Positions 6,948 to 13,450 of a stretch of DNA of 13,450 nt are shown in pieces. Below the pieces are notes generated by a model. That model was not told where the DNA came from. It searched no databases and saw only the letters and a list, made by a program, of their open reading frames with translations. Position numbers and translations under genes: made by a program. Position 1 is the first letter of the stretch; the number at the start of each line of letters is the position of its first letter. The DNA comes from Chalciporus piperatus (taxonomy: Eukaryota > Basidiomycota > Agaricomycetes > Boletales > Boletaceae), in contig JBBPTG010000434.1 of NCBI GenBank assembly GCA_038093975.1, positions 1 through 13,450 of the forward strand, given 5' to 3'.

Positions 6948-9829
6948 ACCGGGAAGCTCTACCGACGCAAGCTTCCCCAGTCACGTGTGCACCTGTACTT
7001 GTAAAGTCGCGAAAGTGCTCTATGCAGATTCCCATACAGATTATCGTTCCCTCGCACACGATAAAAGCCGTCGAAACCCACGCCCTCATTGATAGCGGCG
7101 CAGACATCTCCTGTATCGACTGGGGCTTTATACGAAGAAATCGAATCCCAACTACTCAACTTGAAACCCCTATTCGAGTCCGAAACGTCGATCAGACCGC
7201 AAACAAAAGCGGGATGATACTCTTCACCACTACCCTCTTCCTTGACATCGAAGGAACCGCACAAGAAGTAGTCTTCCACGTCATGAACTGCGGAAACGAG
7301 AACATCATCCTAGGACGCCCATGGCTTGAAAAAGCTAACCCAACCATCGACTGGCGCCGACGTACCCTCTCGCTGTCAGAGTCCATCGACGAGTCAAAGA
7401 AGTTGTATACCATACATGCTGCAGCCTGTAAAGCCAACGACCAACTCTTCACTCGACCTACCCCTCCTCCTCGACACTCTTACGTAACCCCGGATGTCGA
7501 TAAACAACTCTATGACTACCTGGACTCTGAAACCGAATCCACCTTCCTTAACCGGGCTTACGAAAACCATACTCTAAACCGCATTATTCGTTGCGGTTCA
7601 CGCTTTGTCCCCAATCATGTTGTCGCTCGCCTTACCCGAGCTACTGAACTCGCAATCGCGGCCGAACTGGCCAAACCCAAACCTATCCTCCCAAAAGAAT
7701 ATGTCAAATATGCCTCGGTTTTCGATGAACCCTCGGCTGGTCACCTTCCTCCATCTCGGATTTATGACCACGAGATTAACCTGAAGGAATCCTTCGTCCC
7801 TAAAATTGGAAAACTTTATCCGCTATCTCCGGATGAAAAGAAAGCCACAGAAGACTTCCTCGAAGAGAACCTGCGTACGGGAAAGATACGTCCTTCCAAT
7901 TCCCCCCAGGCATCCCCCTTCTTCTTCGTCAAGAAGAAAGATGGAAAACTCCGCCCTTGCCAAGACTATCGATATCTCAACGAACATACTACCCGAGACG
8001 CATACCCACTTCCCCTCATCGGGGATCTTGTCGACAAATTGAAAGACGCCAAAGTCTTTACCAAGTTTGATGTGCGATGGGGTTACAACAATGTCCGCAT
8101 CAAAGACGGACACCAGTGGAAAGCCGCTTTCCTCACCCACAAAGGCCTCTTTGAACCAACTGTGATGTTTCAAGACATGATAGCTGAAGGGTGGCTTGTC
8201 ATCTATATGGACGACCTTCTCATCTTTTCTCCCGACGATGCTACTCACACCGCTCGCACACAACGAGTCCTCGAACGGATGCAAGAGCTAGATCTCCATC
8301 TTCGTTTAGAGAAATGCAACTTCGCCGTAAACGAAGTAGAATATCTTGGCATGATCGTCCGCCCCGGAGAGCTTGCCATGGATCCCGTCAAACTCGACGG
8401 CATCTCTCAATGGCCCATTCCCACTACCGTCAAAGAAGTTCGCTCATTCCTTGGCTTTGCCAACTTCTATCGACGCTTTATCCCAAATTACTCCTTAGTC
8501 GCCCGCCCTTTGATTGACCTGACCAAAAAGGATCATCGATGGGACTGGAGCAACGCCTGCCAAGATGCCTTCGCCCGTCTAAAACAGATGTTCCTGGCGA
8601 AACCTGTCCTACACTTCCCAGACCTTTCCAAACCCTTCGCCATCGCAACTGATGCCTCCAAATTTGCCTCTGGAGGTATACTCCTCCAAACTGACGCCAA
8701 CGGCGATTGGCACCCCTGTTCCTATCTCTCCCAGTCCTTTGGTGATGCTGAACGGAACTACGATATCTATGATCGTGAACTCCTCGCTGTGATCCGTGCA
8801 CTGAAAACCTGGCGACATTATCTCCACGGCTCTCCCTTCCCTGTCCAAGTCTTCACTGATCACAAAAACCTGACCTACTTTCGCCAACCCCAGAATCTGA
8901 ACCGCCGGCAAGCCCGCTGGCTCCTCGATCTTGCTGACTTTGACCTGAAAATGATTCATGTTCCCGGCTCATCCCTCGCCGGTCCCGATGCCTTATCTAG
9001 GCGTGCTGATCACTTTCCCACCAACGCCGATGACAATGCGGGTACCACTCTACTACCACCCTCCCTATTTGTCCGTGTCATTGACGCCGCCATGAACAAC
9101 CACATTTCCAGTCTTTCCAAAGATGACCCATTTCTCCTCACCGCATTACAAGCCATTGATGGCGATATCCCAGCGCCATTCCGATCCCGGTTGGCTGACT
9201 GGCAGATGACCAATGGCGTCCTGACCTACCAAGGTCGGGTTTACATCCCACTGGACGAGAACTTACGTCGCACTGTCGTCCAACGCTGTCATGATCACCC
9301 CACCGCCGGCCACCCGGGTTATCTCAAGACTAGACAGCTGGTTGCTGCTGAATTCTGGTGGCCTGGTCTTGCACAGTTTGTGCGCAAATATGTCGAAGGA
9401 TGCGCAACCTGCCAACAGAATAAAGCAAACACGCATCCAACTACTCCACCCTTAATGCCCATACCGTCAAAGAGCTCCAAACCGTTCCAGCAAGTGTCTT
9501 GTGACCTAATCACCGACCTGCCCATTTCCAATGGTTTCGATTCTCTATTGGTCGTGGTCGACCACGGGCTTACAAAGGGGGTGATTCTCTGCCCTACTAA
9601 GAAAACTGTCACCGCCGAAGGGATCGCCTCCCTCTTTTTCCACAAAGTCTACCTGAGATTTGGTCTTTACGACAAAATCATCAGCGACCGAGGACCACAA
9701 TTCGCATCCGAGTTCGCTCGTGAACTAGGACAAATCCTTGGATACGACCTTTCCCTCTCCACCGCCTACCATCCCCAATCCGATGGGGAACATGAACGTG
9801 TCAACCAGGAAGTAGAAACTTATCTCTGA
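6920..9829 (+). pseudogene. pol: pol of family 2: protease, reverse transcriptase, RNase H, integrase; inactivated
   Basis: The frame overlaps gag by 28 bp in the -1 phase; its first ATG is at 7022 and residues are counted from there. Protease: D24 in LIDSGAD and the closing ILGRPWL. Reverse transcriptase: D350 (KFDVRWGY) and the YMDD pair D397-D398. RNase H: D544, E586, D613. Integrase: H757/H764 and C794/C797 of the zinc-binding domain, then D828, D889, E925 with 35 residues between the last two. Damage: only 46 residues separate D350 and D397 where the family has about 63-67, and the usual FGL-SPATFQ region is missing at F383/Q384 (8170/8171). A TGA at 9827-9829 stands where relatives have arginine (YLRIYC), implying CGA to TGA. 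Reading continues past it to the transposon at 9854 and resumes at 13204. The enzyme cannot be functional. Confidence 0.92.
6938..6977 (+). promoter_or_regulatory. -1 ribosomal frameshift signal at the gag/pol junction
   Basis: In the gag frame the last codons read AAG GGT TTT TAG, so positions 6938-6944 form the slippery heptamer G GGT TTT (pattern X XXY YYZ). Six bases later an 8-bp perfect stem starts: GGGAAGCT (6951-6958) with AGCTTCCC (6970-6977), around an 11-base loop. The -1 frame is exactly the pol frame, open from 6920 onward. Loop bases CGAC (6963-6966) could pair with GTCG (7006-7009) as a pseudoknot, but that part is weak. Confidence 0.75.
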
Positions 9830-9853
9830 ATCTACTGTGGAGATAACCCCATA

Positions 9854-9868
9854 CATCAGGAAAAACCA
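9854..9868 (+). repeat. Left terminal inverted repeat
   Basis: CATCAGGAAAAACCA pairs perfectly with 13187-13201. It also opens the truncated relative at 2438. TA precedes it. Confidence 0.9.
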
Positions 9869-10051
9869 TTTCCCTATATAGAAGGGGTCTTATCTATATA
9901 GAGCTATAGTTGCTATAGGACCTTTTATATTACTATATATTATTCTGAAAGTGAGATAGAGCACTATAAAGTTCTATAGTATCTGTCATAGTACTATATA
10001 TCATTTTGTAAGTGAGATACGGTACTATAAAGTTCTATCATAACTACCATA
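9854..10051. repeat. Left terminal region of the DNA transposon family, second copy
   Basis: This 198-bp AT-rich stretch is shared with 2438-2636 and ends ACTACCATA in both. It contains many CTATAG/TATAG words in both orientations. Confidence 0.8.
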
Positions 10052-10123
10052 AGGTCAAAAGACGAGGGTAGGGAATGGCACGGCCGCACATACTCGGGTA
10101 CAGGTTTTTACATTTCTGTTCGT

Positions 10124-10172
10124 AACGCACACATGCATTGTGTCATTTCTTGTCATCATTGCCAGTTGGGTG
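10124..10172. repeat. Single hairpin-array monomer
   Basis: AACGCACACATGCATTGTG followed by TCATTTCTTGTCATCATTGC and CAGTTGGGTGA resembles the array unit near 3815-3885 (AACGCACGCAAACGCG, then TTGTGTCATCTCTCGTCG and CAGTGGAGGG). It is a lone, diverged unit, not an array. The surrounding sequence, 10052-10286, holds nothing else I can name. Confidence 0.5.
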
Positions 10173-10286
10173 AAATAGTAGAATGAGATGATATTTCATA
10201 TATACTAATGGCTAACTATGACAATATCTAATAAACAACACATCTGAGTCATCACCTCATCTCGCTGTTGTGTTGCTGTGCCGAAA

Positions 10287-10912
10287 TAAGTCATTTGAGG
10301 CGTTGACGAGTCGCTCGGGTGTAGATGAGTTGTTTGAAGTGTTGGTGAGTTGTTCGGACTGCGGATTAGTCGTCTGGGGTGTTGGCGAGTCGCTTGGGGT
10401 GTCAGTGAGTTGTTTGGGCTCAGATCAGTCATTTGGGGAGTTGGTGAGCCGTTTGAGGTGCGAGTGCGTCGCTTGGGGTATAAATGAGTTAGTTGGGGTG
10501 TAAACGAGTCGTTTGAGGTGTCCGTAAGTCGTTTGGACTGCGGATGAGTCGTCTGGGGTGTTAACGAGTTGTTTGAGGTGTAAACGAGTTGTTTGGGCTG
10601 CGGATAGGTCGTTTGGGCTGTGGATAAGTCGTGTGGGCTGCAGATCAGTCGTTTGGGGAGTTGGTGAGCCGTTTGAGGTGCGAGTGCATCGCTTGGGGTG
10701 TAAACGAGTCGTTTGAGGTGTCCGTGAGTCGTTTGGACCGCGGATGAGGCGTCTGGGGTGTTAACGAGTTGTTTGGGCTGCGGATGGGTCGTTTGGGCTG
10801 CGGATGGGTCGTGTGGGCTGCAGATAAGTCATTTGAGGCGTTGGTGAGCCGTTTGAGGTGCGTTTGGACCGCAGATGACTCGGAGTCGTCTGGGGTGTAA
10901 ACAAGTCGTTTG
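10287..10912. repeat. 20-bp minisatellite with higher-order structure
   Basis: About 31 diverged copies of a 20-bp unit like GAGTCGTTTGGGGTGTNNAC. Larger blocks repeat too: CAGATCAGTC-TTTGGGGAG occurs at 10422 and again about 220 bp later at 10641, and a third block begins at 10821 after 180 bp. The second block lacks two 20-bp units found in the first. Open frames here are a consequence of the repeat and not genes. Confidence 0.88.
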
Positions 10913-11241
10913 TCCTCTCGACTTCAAGTTCTCGCTTGTTTGACTGTTTCTCGTCGTCGCGGTCGTTCTTGTGGAGGTTGGAAATGGGTGGGAAATGGTC
11001 TGGAGATGGTCTGGGTGAGTCGTCTTTGCTCGCGTATTGGAGTGACCTGATCCTCGATCCCTCGGCTACAACCCAACCTCTTCGTTCCCACTCGCTCATT
11101 CCATCGCGTTTTCAGCATCGTTCGGCACGTTTCAGCGATCTGTGGGGTCCGTCGAGTCAATCTGGTGACTTGGTAGGGGTTTCTGGTGAGTCTGGTGGTC
11201 TGCAGGATTCATTCAGCATGGTTGATGTTGTGTCCCTCTGG
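10913..11241. other. Stretch without recognised features
   Basis: Unique-looking sequence between the minisatellite and the palindrome. I see no similarity to known genes in either strand, no tandem repeat and no RNA gene. Short open frames on both strands have no recognisable domains. Confidence 0.5.
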
Positions 11242-11281
11242 TGTGGGAAAGCACTGTGGTATACCGCAGTGCTTTCCCACA
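11242..11281. repeat. 40-bp near-perfect palindrome
   Basis: Arms TGTGGGAAAGCACTG and CAGTGCTTTCCCACA pair perfectly over 15 bases. Inside are a T/G mismatch and the self-complementary GGTATACC, so 38 of 40 positions are symmetric. It stands alone in the window. Confidence 0.9.
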
Positions 11282-11466
11282 GCCTTAGGAGAGCAAGCAT
11301 GGTTAGTAAGTAACTAAGTTAGTAACCTTGAACTTCACGAAAATCCCCGCAAGCTGGTCATGTGACCGTGGTGAACTCGCCGTGTCACTTTAGTCTTTTC
11401 GACTTCAATTAGTTCTCCGAGTCACTTCCTACTAGTCTCAACACCACACCTCAACACCTCAACAAA
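11282..11466. other. Spacer between palindrome and tandem repeat
   Basis: Contains a small direct repeat GTTAGTAA (11300s-11320s) and nothing else identifiable. Confidence 0.4.
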
Positions 11467-11860
11467 GCCGGTGTGGGCTCAACAGCCCCGCTGGCATCTG
11501 AAGGTGCGTTTTCACGCACACCCCAACTCTCCTGCTCACCTGAAACACAGCCGCTTGGGCTGCTTGTCCCCCACCATTTGCCACAATCTCAAAACGAAAA
11601 CACAGCTGGTGTGGGCTCAACAGCCCCACCGGCATCTGAAGGTGTGTTTTTACACATGGACCAACCCTCCTGCTCACTTGGAACACAGCCTCTCAGACTG
11701 CTTGCCCCACCACCACTTCCCAACACAACCTCGAAACAAAAAAAACAGCTGGCGTGGGCTCAACTCAGCTCCGCTGGCATCTGAAGGTGTGTTTTTATGC
11801 ACACCCCAACTCTCCTGCTCACCTGGAACACAGCCGCTCAGGCTGTCTGCCCAAACCCAT
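11467..11860. repeat. Three-unit 138/143-bp tandem repeat
   Basis: Units start at the motif GTGTGGGCTCAAC near 11471, 11609 and (GCGTGGGCTCAAC) 11752. Each has CTGGCATCTGAAGGTG or similar, a short hairpin, CTCCTGCTCAC and a CAGCC...GGCTG-type hairpin. The first hairpin reads GTGCG/CGCAC in unit 1 and GGTGTG/CACACC in unit 3, so arms change together. Open frames across the units (about 100-140 codons in two phases) merely follow the repeat; no domain is recognised. Confidence 0.85.
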
Positions 11861-12179
11861 CACCCATCATCATTTTTCCACAAGCCCAAGCAGCTTTTGT
11901 GACCACAGCACCTCCGAGTCATCAACACCCCATCCACCTCTTCACGAGCGCCAACCTCATTCTCAGTCCTCAGAGTGGCTCGCACAACTACGGCAAAGCC
12001 TTGCCAACCCATCCTCATCATTTTGCAGGCCCAAGTGGCCCGTGGGATTGCAGTGATAGATTAGTAGTATATACCATGTAATAGATAGACCTGCCAATAC
12101 ATGTCATTTTTTGCTATTTATCTTTGACTGGCGTGAAGTGAAAATGAAAGAAGGGCAGTAAATCGCTACAGAATTTCCG
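11861..12179. other. Stretch without recognised features
   Basis: Sequence after the tandem repeat up to the TATAG-rich zone. It has no recognisable coding, RNA or repeat signal; an open frame running in from the repeat ends here without any known domain. Confidence 0.5.
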
Positions 12180-12365
12180 TCTATATAGTATTATAAAAGC
12201 TACTATAGAGCTCAATAGCTGTTGATTCTATTGGAGTCTATAGAGTATTATAAAAGCTATGGGAGTTTTGGGGGGCACTATAGAGTGCTCCATAGAGGGG
12301 ACTTGTCACTTTTTCCTATAAGCAATATAAATGCAATTATAGTACTCTATAGAACTATTATAGCT
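12180..12365. repeat. TATAG-rich right subterminal region of the DNA transposon
   Basis: Dense CTATAG, TATAG and CTATA words (for example around 12181, 12205, 12238, 12280, 12345) mirror the composition of the left terminal region. It does not align closely with the left end. The solo LTR separates it from the last 35 bp of the element. Confidence 0.6.
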
Positions 12366-12411
12366 GTTACGATCACTACCTGCCCCTATCCTTTTTCCTT
12401 GTCTCCGTCTC

Positions 12412-12514
12412 TCCCCGAGCCCTTCCTTGACTTCCCCGAGTCCTTCCTTGACTTCCCCGAGTCCTTCCTTGACTTCCCCGAGTCCTTCCTTGACTTCCCC
12501 GAGTCCTTCCTATC
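12412..12514. repeat. 21-bp minisatellite, about 4.9 copies
   Basis: TCCCCGAGTCCTTCCTTGAC-type units start at 12412, 12433, 12454, 12475 and 12496. The first unit has GAGCCC in place of GAGTCC. Because 21 is a multiple of three it makes a repeated PESFLDF reading in one frame, which I do not regard as a gene. Confidence 0.9.
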
Positions 12515-12594
12515 ACCTAGACGCTTGATCTACTTCATTGATCCCTTATCCGCAGTCGGATCTCCGATCTTAGCTCTAGCCCTCGACTTGTCTA

Positions 12595-12674
12595 CCTCGT
12601 GTCCCACCTCGTGGACCCTCCAGTGACTCACCCGCCTCGTGTCCCACCTCATGGACCCTCCAGTGACTCACCTG
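12595..12674. repeat. 40-bp tandem duplication
   Basis: CCTCGTGTCCCACCTC recurs at 12595 and 12635 with the following GGACCCTCCAGTGACTCACC in both. A third, diverged partial copy follows to about 12710. Confidence 0.8.
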
Positions 12675-13186
12675 CCTCATGCCCCGCCTCGTACCCCACC
12701 TCGTGGGCCTTTCTCTGACTCGTTCGCCTCGTGTTCTCTAGACCTACCTCATATCCGGTCGGCATTTCCTTCCTCTTTGTCATTCCTTTGTCATTCTGTC
12801 TTATGCCTCCGTCCGATCATCGGATGTTCGTCATTTACCCTTAGTCTTCCCTTTCCCTTCTGGTTGCTTAGTCATTACCTTTGGGATCGTACTTAAGTCC
12901 CAGGTTCTCGCGCTATGACACTCTAACCTTGGTCTACCCGGTCACCTAGCTACCCAGCCTAGTGTCCTATCTAGCTATCCCTCTCTCTCTTTCCTAGTGT
13001 CCAAGCTCTCTATGCAATCCATTCCTTGTTGCTAGATCTTGCCTAGAGTCCCTGAGTCGTCGCTCTACTCCTGAGTGAGCGCTTGAGTCTTGTCTGGACA
13101 TCCCAGCAAGCTCTCTCCTTGTTCCTACCGGGTCTACGTTTGGGCCTACCCGGCACACACGTAACAGCTAGCTATGAGAGTAAAGT

Positions 13187-13201
13187 TGGTTTTTCCTGAT
13201 G
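13187..13201 (-). repeat. Right terminal inverted repeat
   Basis: TGGTTTTTCCTGATG is the perfect reverse complement of 9854-9868 and is followed by the TA target copy. Confidence 0.9.
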
Positions 13202-13203
13202 TA

Positions 13204-13450
13204 TCCTGGGCTGATTCTATCTCCCACGCCGAATTTGCACACAATCATCGACCCCACTCGACGAAGCACTCGCCTCACATGAGCTTGCCAGACAAGTGAT
13301 GTCCGCACGAACTCAACAGAAGTTCAAATCATTCGCCAAAGGAGACAAAGTCTGGCTAGAGGCAAGAAATCTCAAATGATCCCTTACTTCCCCAACGTTT
13401 GCCCCGAAACGAGAAGGACCCTTTACCATCACACAGGTCTTATCTCCGCT
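13204..13450 (+). pseudogene. pol: pol of family 2, integrase C-terminal part after the transposon; broken
   Basis: The frame interrupted at 9851 resumes as [19 protein letters not shown]. Near 13270 an internal deletion joins it to the later part of the integrase in another frame ([16 protein letters not shown], then [13 protein letters not shown]), so roughly 40 residues usual between these motifs are missing. In that frame a TGA at 13377-13379 again replaces what is an arginine or lysine position in relatives. Similarity continues beyond the stop (REGPFTITQVLSP) to the window edge. A chromodomain, if present, would lie beyond. Confidence 0.88.

Larger units (their letters stand above)
12366..13166 (+). 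repeat. Solo LTR related to family 2, inserted in the DNA transposon
   Basis: Begins TGTTACGATCAC and ends CGTAACA, matching the ends of the family 2 LTR (TGTTATGATCAC, CGTAACA); the interior is C/T-rich and much longer, 801 bp against 467. No internal retrotransposon sequence adjoins it, so it is most likely a solo LTR left by LTR-LTR recombination. A clear target duplication is missing: flanks read TATAGC and GCTAGC. It contains two internal minisatellites. Confidence 0.65.
9854..13201. mobile_element. Non-autonomous DNA transposon (3,348 bp) inserted in family 2 integrase
   Basis: The ends are inverted repeats: CATCAGGAAAAACCA (9854-9868) and TGGTTTTTCCTGATG (13187-13201), 15 bp perfect. 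They are flanked by TA at 9852-9853 and 13202-13203. Removing the element and one TA joins the codons for DNP-I to SWADS, which restores the integrase frame exactly, so the boundaries are firm. Because TA and the next base are symmetric, AT with ends starting ACATCAGG is an equivalent reading. TA duplications are typical of Tc1/mariner-like elements, but no transposase is seen in any frame, so the superfamily is open. The interior is tandem repeats, a palindrome and a solo LTR. A second member with the same left end is at 2438. Confidence 0.88.
5140..13450 (+). mobile_element. Ty3/gypsy retrotransposon, family 2, defective and interrupted; continues past window end
   Basis: Order of parts: 5' LTR (5140-5606), primer-binding site (5609-5620), gag (5655-6947), frameshift signal (6938-6977), and pol in the order protease, reverse transcriptase, RNase H, integrase (6920-9829 and 13204-13450). 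This is the Ty3/gypsy order. A DNA transposon occupies 9854-13201. The pol 3' end and the 3' LTR lie beyond the window. Codons here favour C at third positions, unlike the A/T-richer codons of family 1, so the two families are distinct. Confidence 0.9.

Noticed and set aside
10287..10912. CRISPR-like appearance of regularly spaced GTCGTTTG motifs
   Set aside because: The units are contiguous, diverged 20-bp tandem repeats without distinct repeat and spacer parts, and the setting is a eukaryotic transposon.
11471..12081. Open frames of 94-143 codons on the plus strand
   Set aside because: They run through the 138/143-bp repeat in two phases at once and show no domain; the repeat explains them.
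12222..12626. 134-codon open frame with a repeated PESFLDF motif
   Set aside because: It starts in the TATAG-rich zone and crosses the solo LTR start; the peptide repeat is caused by a 21-bp minisatellite.
9854..13201. Assignment of the transposon to Tc1/mariner, CACTA or another named superfamily
   Set aside because: The TA duplication alone is not decisive, the ends do not match a terminus I recognise with confidence, and no transposase is present.

Overview
The window holds no recognisable host gene. It reads as a heterochromatin-like nest of transposable elements from a eukaryote, most likely a filamentous fungus and probably a basidiomycete. This rests on Ty3/gypsy chromovirus proteins (integrase plus chromodomain), short LTRs with TATA boxes, and the absence of bacterial operon structure or introns. 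The species cannot be named from the sequence.

Left part (1-2383). The 3' part of chromovirus family 1 reads rightwards: integrase, chromodomain, polypurine tract and LTR (1-1755). It is followed directly by the last 174 bp and LTR of a second, decayed copy of the same family (1756-2383). This is best explained by one element having jumped into the tail of a relative.

Second part (2438-4088). A left terminus of a DNA transposon family (CATCAGGAAAAACCA) leads into 1.2 kb of GAGGGTGA-type DNA holding about ten different hairpins. It ends abruptly at a minus-strand, broken integrase fragment of family 1 (4089-5139), which is inverted relative to the copy at 1-970.

Right part (5140-13450). A second Ty3/gypsy element (family 2) runs to the right: 5' LTR (5140-5606), a self-complementary primer-binding site, gag, and pol. 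Pol is reached through a textbook -1 frameshift signal, GGGTTTT followed by a hairpin. The copy is dead: its gag start codon reads ATT, reverse transcriptase lacks about 20 residues, two CGA arginine codons read TGA, and a 3,348-bp DNA transposon (9854-13201) sits in its integrase with a TA target duplication. The integrase frame resumes exactly at 13204. The DNA transposon encodes no recognisable transposase. It carries a 20-bp minisatellite, a 40-bp near-perfect palindrome, a three-unit 138/143-bp repeat, TATAG-rich subterminal DNA and a solo LTR.

Relative order of events that can be read: the family 1 fragment B was in place before family 2 inserted (its end abuts the 5' LTR); family 2 was in place before the DNA transposon; the solo LTR lies inside that transposon. 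The points most worth a second look are the self-priming and frameshift signals of family 2, and the transposon family that shares its left end but carries different hairpin or satellite arrays.
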